A DNA stretch of 62,639 nucleotides from Acidobacteriota bacterium (GTDB lineage: Bacteria > Acidobacteriota > Terriglobia > Acidiferrales > UBA7541). This document shows positions 35,443 through 46,778 of the stretch, piece after piece. The stretch is from assembly GCA_003154775.1 (NCBI GenBank), contig PMES01000072.1, positions 74,888-137,526 on the forward strand, in the 5' to 3' direction. Under the pieces are notes generated by a model that saw only the letters and a program-made list of their open reading frames with translations, was not told the DNA's origin and did not search any database. Both the position numbers and the translations under genes were made by a program. Position 1 is the stretch's first letter; every line of letters begins with the position of its first letter.

Positions 35443-36616
35443 GATGTGCAATGGCCTCCGCAAGTTTGGGGTCTCCCAGCGGCAGCAGCGGCGGCTGCTT
35501 CAGATTGAGGGCGAAGAAACCAACCCACAATCCGATCAGAGCGATGGGAACAACGATGTCCAGCCAGGTGGGCAGCGCGCTGGAGGAGAATTCGGGCCGC
35601 GTCATCCAGAACAGATCCACCAGGCGCATCAAGATCATCCAGATGGCCACCTTTGAAATCAGGCTGGCGCTGCGCTTGATGTCGCGCGACAACAGCACCA
35701 AGAACGGCAGCGCAAAGCTGAAAATCAAAACGATCACCGCGACCACGCCCCAGCCGCCATACAAGCGTGTGCGATAAAAGGAAATCTCTTCGGGCTGGTT
35801 GCCGGACCAAATGATCAGCAACTGCGAAAAATCGAAATAGGCCCAAAGCATATTGAAGGCAAAGAGCAGCTTTCCGAGATCGTGTAGGTGGCGCTCCTGA
35901 ATAATGCCCGCGTAAGGTTCGTAATTGGAGAGAGCCGCCACGACGATGATCATGAACGACATCGCGGTGATGGCCTGCCCGGCGACGAAGATGAAACCGT
36001 AAATTGTGGAGGCCCAATGCGGCGAGAGGGACATCACCCAATCAATCGCGGCAAACGTCATGGCCAGCACGTAGAGAATGATGCCCGGCCCCGCCAGGAG
36101 TTTCAGACGGCGGCGCAGCGCGCGATCTTCCCGATTCTGGTCCTGCTCCCGCGACCAGCTATTGAAAAGCCATACCAAGGCGCCCCAGATCGCGAAATAG
36201 AGCACGGCGCGGCCAAGGAATCCGGCAGAGGTGAGGTAACCCTGCTGGTAGGCCGAGAGCGGTTCCGCTTTCAGTTTTTCGGGATCGAGCCAAGCGCGGT
36301 AGAGCGACTTCATGCCAAGCACGATGGGCACGAACATCAGGAGGACGAGCCAAATATTCCGCGAAGCGGCCTCGAGCGGCCGCCGGATGATGATGCCCCA
36401 ATGCCCGCCGGTCAGATGCTGCAGCATGAGCAGGCCGAGAGAGCCCAGGGTGAGCCCCAGCACAAGCATGTAGCTGAAGAGATACGACTGATAAAACTTT
36501 TCGGGCGAGGAGACCGCGCCGAAAATGGCCGCGAGCAATGCAACGCCACCCACCACCAGTCCAGCGGTCTGAACGCGGCTGACGCTTGCGGGCGCAGTGT
36601 AGTCTTGCGCGTTCAC
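35432..36616 (-). CDS. actF: Alternative Complex III membrane subunit ActF
   Basis: A 394-residue integral membrane protein with about ten hydrophobic segments. Typical ActF features include H-W-G-I-I-I-R-R-P-L-E-A-A-S near residue 72 and M-S-L-S-P-H-W-A-S-T-I-Y-G in the second half. ActF pairs with the larger quinone-reductase-like membrane subunit ActC in the membrane arm of the complex. Its start overlaps actE by ATGA. The helix content and gene order agree with Rhodothermus-type act clusters. Confidence 0.9.
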   Translation of the reverse strand: MNAQDYTAPASVSRVQTAGLVVGGVALLAAIFGAVSSPEKFYQSYLFSYMLVLGLTLGSLGLLMLQHLTGGHWGIIIRRPLEAASRNIWLVLLMFVPIVLGMKSLYRAWLDPEKLKAEPLSAYQQGYLTSAGFLGRAVLYFAIWGALVWLFNSWSREQDQNREDRALRRRLKLLAGPGIILYVLAMTFAAIDWVMSLSPHWASTIYGFIFVAGQAITAMSFMIIVVAALSNYEPYAGIIQERHLHDLGKLLFAFNMLWAYFDFSQLLIIWSGNQPEEISFYRTRLYGGWGVVAVIVLIFSFALPFLVLLSRDIKRSASLISKVAIWMILMRLVDLFWMTRPEFSSSALPTWLDIVVPIALIGLWVGFFALNLKQPPLLPLGDPKLAEAIAHHEH

Positions 36617-37203
36617 TTCGCGGCTCCTTGAGCCATGAGCTTCTCCCGTAAATCAGCGGGCAGATCCGCCACATGAGCGTTCCTGCTTAGCTGCAACGCC
36701 CGGACGTAAGCAATGATGGCCCAGCGATCGCGCGGCGGAATTTGCGCGGAATAGCCATACATCGCGCCAAAACCGTTCGTGACCACGTCGTAGATGTAAC
36801 CGTTGGGCTCCTGCCGCAGGCGGTCCTGATGGTAGCTGGGCGGGTGCTTCATGCCGCGCACGGCGACCATGCCCTGGCCATTTCCCTGCAAGCCGTGGCA
36901 CGGCGTACAGAAAATGTTGTAGCGCTCCTGGCCGCGCTGCAGCAATTCCTGCGTGATGGGCAGGGGAAACGCGTTGGAATCCTTGGGCACGAACAACGCG
37001 TCGTTTTCGACGGAGCCGCGCGCGACGGTGTTATCGATCAACTGGCGCTCGGAACGTCCATCGGCAAAGAGGTCCGACGGCGACAGCGTGTTCTGGCGCG
37101 GCTGGTTGGCCATATCCTGGCGCAGAGTGTAGTTGCAACCGGCCAAAGAGCTTGCGCCCAGAAAAGCAAGGAGGATCGCGCGAAGCGAGGAGTTAGCCTT
37201 CAT
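36613..37203 (-). CDS. actE: Alternative Complex III monoheme cytochrome c, ActE
   Basis: A 196-residue lipoprotein: signal sequence with a lipobox L-A-G-C ending at Cys23, then a class I cytochrome c domain with C99-T-P-C102-H103. The axial Met is probably in the V-R-G-M-K-H-P-P region or nearby. It would be held at the periplasmic face by its lipid and carry electrons from the ActB/ActA part towards the caa3 oxidase. It overlaps actD by 11 bases and actF by four. Confidence 0.92.
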   Translation of the reverse strand: MKANSSLRAILLAFLGASSLAGCNYTLRQDMANQPRQNTLSPSDLFADGRSERQLIDNTVARGSVENDALFVPKDSNAFPLPITQELLQRGQERYNIFCTPCHGLQGNGQGMVAVRGMKHPPSYHQDRLRQEPNGYIYDVVTNGFGAMYGYSAQIPPRDRWAIIAYVRALQLSRNAHVADLPADLREKLMAQGAAK

Positions 37204-37741
37204 CCTTCACCTCGCTGATGTGTTCCGCGGCCACACTTTGCAGGAATTTGGACGTTTCCGCCAGATTGAATTTCGGATCGCGCGCTTCGATGCAGAGGAA
37301 GAAACGGTCCGTGGATGCGTGTGCAAAGCGTTCCACGTTGAAGACCGGGTGATACGGCTGCGGGAGCTTGTTCAAGGCCAGCATGCCCACCACGGCGAAG
37401 ATGGATGCGCCGAGGACAGTCAGTTCAAAAGTGACGGGAATGAACGCCGGCCAACTGTTCAGCGGCCTGCCGCCAATATTCATCGGATAGGTGATCGCGG
37501 CAACCCAGTATTGCAGACCGAAGCCGGTCAAGCCTCCGCCAAGGCCGCCAATCAGGGTGAGCAGGGGTACCGCAGTCCAGCGAAAACCAATGGCGTGCGC
37601 GAGGCCTTCCACCGGGAAGGGTGTGTAGGCGGCGATGTGCTTGTAGCCCGCTTCGCGCGCTTGCTTCGCGGCGCTCAGGATCTGCTCCGGCGTCGCGAAC
37701 TCGCCCATCACGCCAAAGAGTTGTGAAGGGTGTTCCTTCAT
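37193..37741 (-). CDS. actD: Alternative Complex III subunit ActD (DUF3341)
   Basis: A 182-residue protein with two central membrane helices (about 56-80 and 95-118). The N-terminal domain begins with the family pattern L-F-G-V-M-G-E-F-A-T-P-E-Q-I-L-S-A-A. The K-H-I-A-A-Y-T-P-F-P-V-E-G-L-A region is also conserved. It is a structural membrane subunit. It overlaps actC (ATGA) and actE. Confidence 0.92.
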   Translation of the reverse strand: MKEHPSQLFGVMGEFATPEQILSAAKQAREAGYKHIAAYTPFPVEGLAHAIGFRWTAVPLLTLIGGLGGGLTGFGLQYWVAAITYPMNIGGRPLNSWPAFIPVTFELTVLGASIFAVVGMLALNKLPQPYHPVFNVERFAHASTDRFFLCIEARDPKFNLAETSKFLQSVAAEHISEVKDEG

Positions 37742-39128
37742 TTATGGTCCCCACCGGAATGGGATTCGTGCGCGACAAGCTCCCGCATTTCCGAGATGGC
37801 GATTGCCGGCAAGCCTCGCACAAACAGGAAAATCAGCATGACGAAAAGGCCGAGGGTGCCGATGAAGGTGCTGAAATCCCAGAAGGTCGGCTGGTAGCGG
37901 CCCCAGGCGGAGGGCACAAAGTCGCGGGTCAGGGAAATCACCACGATCACGAAGCGTTCCAGCCACATGCCCGTATTGATGACCAGCGACATTACGAAGA
38001 GCGCGGCAACATTGCGGCGCACCTTTTCAAACCAGAGCAATTGCGGCGTGAGAATGTTGCACAGGATCAGCGCGTAATAATAATGCGCATACGGGCCGTG
38101 CAGGCGCTGCTGGGCGAGGAATACGTCGAACTTGTTTCCGCTGTAGAAGGCCATGAAAAACTCGACGAAGTAGCCGTAAGCCACGATCAAGCCGGTGGCA
38201 AGCATCACCTTGGCCATATTGTCGAGGTGGCGCATGGTGATGAAATCTTCCAGCCCGTAGACCTTACGCAACGGGATTGCCAAGGTTAGAACCATGGCGA
38301 AACCCGAATAGATGGCGCCCGCGACGAAGTAGGGCGGGAAAATCGTGGTGTGCCAGCCGGGCACGATGGCGACGGCGAAATCGAAGCTCACGACCGTGTG
38401 CACCGAGAGGACGAGCGGCGTCGCGAGGCCCGCAAGCAGCAAATACGCGGATTGGTAGCGATGCCAGTGGTGCGCCGAACCGCGCCAGCCCAGCGCAAGC
38501 GCGCCGTAAATCAGTTGCTGGAAACGGTTCTTGGCGCGATCCCGCAGCGTGGCTAAGTCCGGTAGCAAGCCGATGAACCAGAACAGCAGCGAAACCGTGC
38601 CGTAGGTGGAAACCGCGAAGACGTCCCAAATCAGCGGGCTGCGGAACTGCGGCCAGATGCCCATGGTGCTGGGATACGGCATCATGTAGTAGGCCATCCA
38701 GGGGCGCCCAGTGTGGATCAGCGGGAAGATGCCGGCGCAGGCCACGGCGAAAAGAGTCATGGCTTCCGCGAAACGATTGATGGAGGTGCGCCACTTCTGA
38801 TTTAGCAGGAAGAGAATGGCGGAAATCAGCGTGCCGGCGTGGCCGATACCGATCCACCAAACGAAGTTGACGATCGCAAAGCCCCAGCCGATGGGGATAT
38901 TGATGCCCCAAATTCCGACGCCTTTGACGATCAACCAGGCCAGCGAGCCGAACAGCAGCATCACGAGGCTGAATGTGAGCGTAAAGCCCGCGAGCCAGCC
39001 GATGCCCAGCGGCCGCGTCAGCACCACCGCCGCGATTTTGTCGGTGACCGAAGCGTAGGTGTGCCCCGGCTCCAGCACCGGGTCTAGCCGGCGGATTTCA
39101 GGTGCGCCCACAGGAGGCCGCGTCACGC

Positions 39129-39132
<4 letters not shown>
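37738..39132 (-). CDS. actC: Alternative Complex III quinol-binding membrane subunit ActC (NrfD-like)
   Basis: A 464-residue polytopic protein of the NrfD/polysulfide-reductase membrane family with about ten helices. It shows N-F-V-W-W-I-G-I-G-H-A-G-T-L-I-S-A near residue 90, R-W-R-T-S-I-N-R-F-A-E-A-M-T-L-F and F-P-P-Y-F-V-A-G-A-I-Y-S-G. This subunit is the likely site of menaquinol oxidation. Its start overlaps the end of actB by four bases. Length and motif order match known ActC proteins. Confidence 0.95.
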
Positions 39133-42314
<3,182 letters not shown>

Positions 42315-42326
42315 GGCATCCAATAA

Positions 42327-42986
42327 CTAACGGTGGCAGGTCGAGCAACTGGTGAGCTCGACCGTGGTCCGAAGTTTGTACTCCGCCGCAAGTTGCTTTC
42401 CTGCTTCTTCCTGATCCGCGGGCGCTTTCCAATCCATATTGAAAATCTGGTCCTTGGGGCGAAGGTTCGCCTGAGGATTGCGGTGGCAATCCAGGCACCA
42501 GCTCATCGTGAGCGGAGAAGCCTGAAAGACAAGGGGCATCTGGTTGATCGAGCCATGGCAGGACGAGCAGCCGATGCCCTTGTTGATGTGGATGCTGTGA
42601 TTGAAATAAACGTAGTCGGCCAGCCGGTGCACTTTAACCCACTGGATGGACTGGTCCGTGCGGTAGCTTTCCCGAAGGGGTTCCAAATAACCGACGTTGT
42701 TGAAGAGAACGGAATGGCAATTCATGCAGGTCTTGGTGGGGGGAATGCCCGCGTAAGCCGAACTCTCCACGCTGGTATGACAGTAGCGGCAGTCGATGCC
42801 TTCATCTCCCACGTGGTGCTTGTGGCTGAACTGTATGGGTTGATTCCGGGACACGCGCTCGTTGGTGATATAGGGCGACCTCGCCACGACCAATACGCCG
42901 GTCAGCGCCAAGCCTCCCAGAACGACCGTTCCGAACAGACTAAATCTCGCTAAAAAATTCGCACTACGGTGAAAGATTTGTGCCAT
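42327..42986 (-). CDS. actA: Alternative Complex III pentaheme cytochrome c, ActA
   Basis: The ATG at 42986 gives 219 residues. The N-terminus is a single hydrophobic anchor (about 13-33, F-S-L-F-G-T-V-V-L-G-G-L-A-L-T-G-V-L-V-V-A). The periplasmic part carries five heme-attachment motifs: C-R-Y-C-H, C-M-N-C-H, C-S-S-C-H, C-L-D-C-H and C-S-T-C-H, plus extra His residues for bis-His ligation. It is the first gene of the respiratory operon. The longer open frame to 43142 lacks a convincing start and would put extra sequence before the anchor. Confidence 0.95.
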   Translation of the reverse strand: MAQIFHRSANFLARFSLFGTVVLGGLALTGVLVVARSPYITNERVSRNQPIQFSHKHHVGDEGIDCRYCHTSVESSAYAGIPPTKTCMNCHSVLFNNVGYLEPLRESYRTDQSIQWVKVHRLADYVYFNHSIHINKGIGCSSCHGSINQMPLVFQASPLTMSWCLDCHRNPQANLRPKDQIFNMDWKAPADQEEAGKQLAAEYKLRTTVELTSCSTCHR

Positions 42987-43450
42987 GTCAGCGTTGCGCT
43001 TGGGCAGATTGATTCTCCGGAAGGGCCGAAACTCTCGGGAGAATCTTCCACTCTTATGCCGGACAGCGCAGGGCCAGGCCGAAACGAGGGGATAGTTTCT
43101 ATCAATTTCCTCTGGAATGCAACCCGAAAGCCAAAATGGCACTCCAGGCCAACTTCAGGGTTTACTGTTTCAAAGGACTTGCCCGGTTCGAAGGTTTCAA
43201 AAACAAAGCAAAGTTGTGAAACTTGGTTCAATACGTTCCGAACTGACTACTCCTTATCCGTTATCATCAACTTTCCTGTGGATCGACGAATTTTGCGCTC
43301 ACTGAGTCCATAAATGTTCCTTATGCGCGGCTCTAACGCATTCGACTCTCGCTGATGGCCTGCGGCGTGCTATTCTTGCAATATCTTTTGCCGTTTCTGC
43401 GGCGAAGCGCCGCCGCCCCGGCTCTTCCCGGGGCGGCCATTGAACGCCGC
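42987..43450. other. Region upstream of the respiratory operon
   Basis: No gene is supported. The stretch 43140-43310 is distinctly AT-richer than its surroundings and must hold the operon promoter, but no pair of -35/-10 hexamers with normal spacing stood out on the minus strand. Confidence 0.4.
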
Positions 43451-43526
43451 TGGGGCGTGGTCCAACCGGTAGGACACCTCACTGTTAATGAGGATGGTGA
43501 AGGTTCGAATCCTTCCGCCCCAGCCA
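43451..43526 (+). tRNA. tRNA-Asn (anticodon GTT)
   Basis: A 76-base cloverleaf including an encoded CCA. The acceptor stem TGGGGCG pairs with CGCCCCA. The anticodon stem CCTCA/TGAGG encloses loop CTGTTAA with GTT at 43484-43486, and the T-loop is GGTTCGAATCC. It stands alone between the act operon and a rhodanese gene. Confidence 0.97.
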
Positions 43527-43571
43527 ATTTTCTTGGGGTCGGGGTCACGCCGTTCGCGTTCGCTTCGGAGG

Positions 43572-43943
43572 CTAGTCCTTTTGCGTCGGAAGGCCTGCTT
43601 CGAGCCAGCCCTTCCATCCGCCGTCCATCGATTCGACGTTGCTATAGCCCATTTTTTGGAGGTTGTCCGCGGAGAGCGCGGACCGGAAGCCTCCGCCGCA
43701 ATAGAGAATCAGCTTGGTATTGGTGTCCGGCACACGTTGCTCAATATCGCGTTCGATGATGCCTTTTCCGAAGTGCACGGCTCCCGGCAAGTGCCCGCGG
43801 CCCCACTCGCTTTCCTCCCGGACATCGACCAGAACGAGCTTTTCGCCAGCGTCCAGGCGCCGTTTAACGTCCGCCACATTGGTTTCCTTTACGCGTTTTT
43901 TCGCTTCATTCACCAATGCCAGAAATTTCGGAGCGTGTGCCAT
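43572..43943 (-). CDS. Single-domain rhodanese-like protein
   Basis: This 123-residue cytoplasmic protein consists of one rhodanese domain. The active-site loop is Y-C-G-G-G-F-R-S-A with nucleophile Cys82, and the family strand L-V-D-V-R-E-E-S-E-W and G-H-L-P-G-A-V-H precede it. Such proteins carry a persulfide on Cys82 and move sulfur between donors and acceptors, or detoxify it. The C-terminal G-G-W-K-G-W-L-E-A-G-L-P is typical. Nothing near it specifies the pathway. Confidence 0.92.
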   Translation of the reverse strand: MAHAPKFLALVNEAKKRVKETNVADVKRRLDAGEKLVLVDVREESEWGRGHLPGAVHFGKGIIERDIEQRVPDTNTKLILYCGGGFRSALSADNLQKMGYSNVESMDGGWKGWLEAGLPTQKD

Positions 43944-44000
43944 GCCTTCCTCCTCAACATTTTACCTGCCCCAAAAGCCTACCATGCCCTGCTGCCGTGC

Positions 44001-44036
44001 AAAAAAGAAGGGCGCTCCAAACTCCCTGGAGCGCCC
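44001..44036 (-). terminator. Intrinsic terminator after the cytochrome c gene
   Basis: Perfect 9-bp stem GGGCGCTCC (44010-44018) / GGAGCGCCC (44028-44036). Read on the minus strand it is followed by TTCTTTTTT. Confidence 0.9.
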
Positions 44037-44082
44037 GCAAGGCCGCAAACCGTGCTAGCCGTATTATTCGCCGCTTGGCGTT

Positions 44083-44529
44083 CTATGTACCACTCTTCTT
44101 GCCGAAAGAATGCACCAAGTTCACCAAATTCCAGCGTATTTGTTCCTTGGTGCGGTCGCCTTCGCCGCCAACCATTTTCCCGCGCCCGTTGGTGATGATA
44201 TAGAAGAGCTGACCATCGCTCATTTTCTCGATCGTGCTGGGATCGCGCCAATCGTTCAATTTCAGATCCATCGAAACGGCCAAGTCACCCTTGCCGTCGC
44301 CGTCCTTCCCGTGGCACATCGCACAGTGATAGCCGTAGAGACGCTTGGCTTCAGCGAGGCCTTCGGGTGTGGGTTTCACAGGATTCTTTTTCGCTGCATC
44401 GTCCGCGGAAGTTGGTGGCGGGGCCGCTTCGGGTGCTTGGGCCTTGTCCTTGGTGTCTTTCTCTTGCGCGAATCCGATGCCCAAGGCCAGGAGCAGAACT
44501 GTACCGAACAAAATCGCATTTCGCCGCAT
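44083..44529 (-). CDS. Secreted monoheme class I cytochrome c
   Basis: The ATG at 44529 follows a G-rich ribosome binding site and gives 148 residues. There is a signal peptide (1-21, ending F-A-Q), a Lys/Pro/Ala-rich linker to about residue 55, then a cytochrome c domain with C69-A-M-C72-H73 and a possible axial Met in G-R-G-K-M-V-G-G-E-G. It is likely a periplasmic electron carrier. It lies near, but separate from, the act/cox operon and has its own terminator. Partner proteins are not identified. Confidence 0.88.
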   Translation of the reverse strand: MRRNAILFGTVLLLALGIGFAQEKDTKDKAQAPEAAPPPTSADDAAKKNPVKPTPEGLAEAKRLYGYHCAMCHGKDGDGKGDLAVSMDLKLNDWRDPSTIEKMSDGQLFYIITNGRGKMVGGEGDRTKEQIRWNLVNLVHSFGKKSGT

Positions 44530-44689
44530 AAATACCCCCTGAGTGGAAGGAAGGGTCGAGGGAGCAAGTTCGACACCATCTAGGGTGATTCTACAACCGC
44601 GCCCTGCACAAAGAAAGGTCCAGGGGGATTCGAGACGGCGGTTTCGCCCTGAACAAGGGAGGCGCCTTGTGCGAATCGCATTGCCGTGA

Positions 44690-46564
44690 TTATGGGTTTG
44701 TTTTAGTGAGCAAAGTCTTGGCCACGGGCACTTTGCAACTCCGAGCGGGTTCGTTGCCGCGGCGTCCCGCGGTGAAGGGGCTCGTTTCGCGAACGCGAGT
44801 CCGCAAGCCGTCGATCTCTGCCGGGATGTTGTCTTGCGGCGCTCCACGGAGGATGTAGATCAGCAGCGCCGCTTCTCCTGGCGCGTCAACGCTGGAGGTG
44901 ATGCCTACACCAAGGATTCCCGCCTGCTTCAGCAGGTCCGTAACGTGAGCGGTGTGCACGGTTTTGGCGCGCAGATATTCGCCCTGCTGCAAGGGGTAAA
45001 CGATTTGCGGCCTGCCCGCGGTGCTGAGCAGATCAGCGCTCTCTTCGCCATTCAGGAGCCCCTGATGCGCCCAATCATTCCCTTCGATCAGTCGCGTGCG
45101 CACACCGTCGATGGTTCTGGGAATATCCGCAAGCGATTCGCCGCTGCCCACAAAGAGAAGGATTGCCGCTTTGCCCGGGTGATCGTAGCTCTCTCCCACG
45201 GCCACCGCTTTAATTGCCGGATTGGCCAGGAGTTGAGAGGCGTGCAGGTCGCGCACCGCGCTCGCCTGCTGTATGGATTCGGCCACCGCCTTCACCTGCG
45301 GGACCGTGGTGACTGCCTTCAACGCGGGAAGGGTGCAGCCGATCACTTGAGGCGTCGCGCTAGTCGGCCTGCTGCTACTGCCGACGATTGTCGGCGTAAC
45401 ATTGCCCGCGCCGGGGAAGGCGGGAAGCACATCGCTGATGGGATTGCCGACGGAGTCCGTATCTGAGCCGGCAAAAAGCAGTGCCACCGCCTCGGCCGTA
45501 TCTTGGGTCACAATCAGGGAACCCGAATCGCCAGTGTCACTGAAATCTCCGCCGTTGACGGCGACCAGGTCCGTGTAGCTGACGGTGAAGGCTGCGTTAG
45601 CGTCGCCACAATGGGCGTAGTAAGCCACGTTGCTGGCCACGTTGGTGCCGATGATTGTCGAGCAGGTCAACCCGGTGGTTCTGCCGCTCTTGGCCACCGC
45701 GCCGTTGTGTGGGGCACCAATCGCCTGGACGGGAGTAAGGCCGGTGCCGGACGTCGGCGGGCCGGGATCTGGAACGCCTTTCGTGAGCGTAGTGCCAAGT
45801 AGCAGGATGTTGCCGCTGGTGTCCACTGCGCCGCTAGCTACCGCAGCCAGGGCGGCGTCGATCTTGGGGATAGGCCCGGTCTCCAGAGGGAAGTATTCCG
45901 AGAGGCTTGCCACCTGGCGCGTCGAACTGCTCAAACAATTCACCTCGATCAATCCGGGCTGCGTGATGGCAACACCCACGTCGGGGCTCGCAAGGTTCCC
46001 GGCGCTATTTGCCAGCACGTGGTTGTTGCTCAGGATGTACTGCGTGCCACTTCGCGTTACTAATGCCCCCAGCGTGCCGGAGCAGCAATAATTTCCATTC
46101 GCGTCATCGATAATGCCGCCGGAGGTTCCGAGTTTGATGGCCCCAGTCTGGGTTTGCTGCTGTTGCGTCGTCAGGGTCACGACAGCGCTGCCCGTGGCGG
46201 TCGAGTTCGCTTGAGAAATCGCGGTGATCGTCACGGTGATCGGGGCGTTGGTGGCGGGAACCAGGATCGCAGCGATGGAGTGTGGTGCGGTGTAGAGCCC
46301 TGCGGTGGAGATAATTCCGGTCGTGGCGCTGCCGCCAATAACGCCGTTGACTTGCCAGGTCACGGCCTGATTGGTGCTGCCTTGGACTTGGGCGGAAAAC
46401 GATTGTGTTGTAAAAGGGTCCACCGAAGCGGCCGCCGGCGAGACGGTTACGCCGGTAGCTTGGCCAGCACCGCCGCCACTGTTTTTGACGTCCGACAGCC
46501 CACTGCAGCCGGCAATGCACAGAACAAGAGCAGGAACGAAAAGGAATTCGAGGATTCGGCGCAT
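44690..46564 (-). CDS. Surface lipoprotein with Ig-like domain and chymotrypsin-fold serine protease domain
   Basis: The ATG at 46564 (after GGGAGAG) gives 624 residues and a lipoprotein signal whose lipobox I-A-G-C ends at Cys20. The upstream part of the open frame overlaps polA and is not coding. Residues about 36-135 form a bacterial Ig-like domain (V-S-P-A-A-A-S-V-D..., V-T-W-Q-V-N-G). Residues about 140-370 look like a trypsin-like protease: H182 (S-N-N-H-V-L-A), D236 (P-K-I-D-A-A-L) and S347 (G-D-S-G-S-L). The last 200 residues hold repeated alpha/beta units with V-D-A-P-G-E-A-A-L-L-I-Y, found twice in related form. Probably an exported protease on the outer surface; target unknown. Confidence 0.75.
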   Translation of the reverse strand: MRRILEFLFVPALVLCIAGCSGLSDVKNSGGGAGQATGVTVSPAAASVDPFTTQSFSAQVQGSTNQAVTWQVNGVIGGSATTGIISTAGLYTAPHSIAAILVPATNAPITVTITAISQANSTATGSAVVTLTTQQQQTQTGAIKLGTSGGIIDDANGNYCCSGTLGALVTRSGTQYILSNNHVLANSAGNLASPDVGVAITQPGLIEVNCLSSSTRQVASLSEYFPLETGPIPKIDAALAAVASGAVDTSGNILLLGTTLTKGVPDPGPPTSGTGLTPVQAIGAPHNGAVAKSGRTTGLTCSTIIGTNVASNVAYYAHCGDANAAFTVSYTDLVAVNGGDFSDTGDSGSLIVTQDTAEAVALLFAGSDTDSVGNPISDVLPAFPGAGNVTPTIVGSSSRPTSATPQVIGCTLPALKAVTTVPQVKAVAESIQQASAVRDLHASQLLANPAIKAVAVGESYDHPGKAAILLFVGSGESLADIPRTIDGVRTRLIEGNDWAHQGLLNGEESADLLSTAGRPQIVYPLQQGEYLRAKTVHTAHVTDLLKQAGILGVGITSSVDAPGEAALLIYILRGAPQDNIPAEIDGLRTRVRETSPFTAGRRGNEPARSCKVPVAKTLLTKTNP

Positions 46565-46778
46565 ATACTCTCCCAATTCGACCACGCGTGGCAAGCGTAG
46601 CATGTGGACTTCTTCTGAAGAGCGGGGCGGTTCAAGTGACGTGCCGTATGGGGTTCCTGTCCCTGCGGACAGGTCTGGTTGCTGAGTATTTCCAGGGGCG
46701 TTTTGTGAAGCCGGGAAGGGCTGGTTTCCGATGCGGCGATCTTGGCGCGGGATTGCTGGTTCTGTTCTGTGATGGGAT

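Noticed and set aside
42950-43231. 93-codon minus-strand frame upstream of actA
   Set aside because: It overlaps the actA start and signal anchor in another frame and has no family features.
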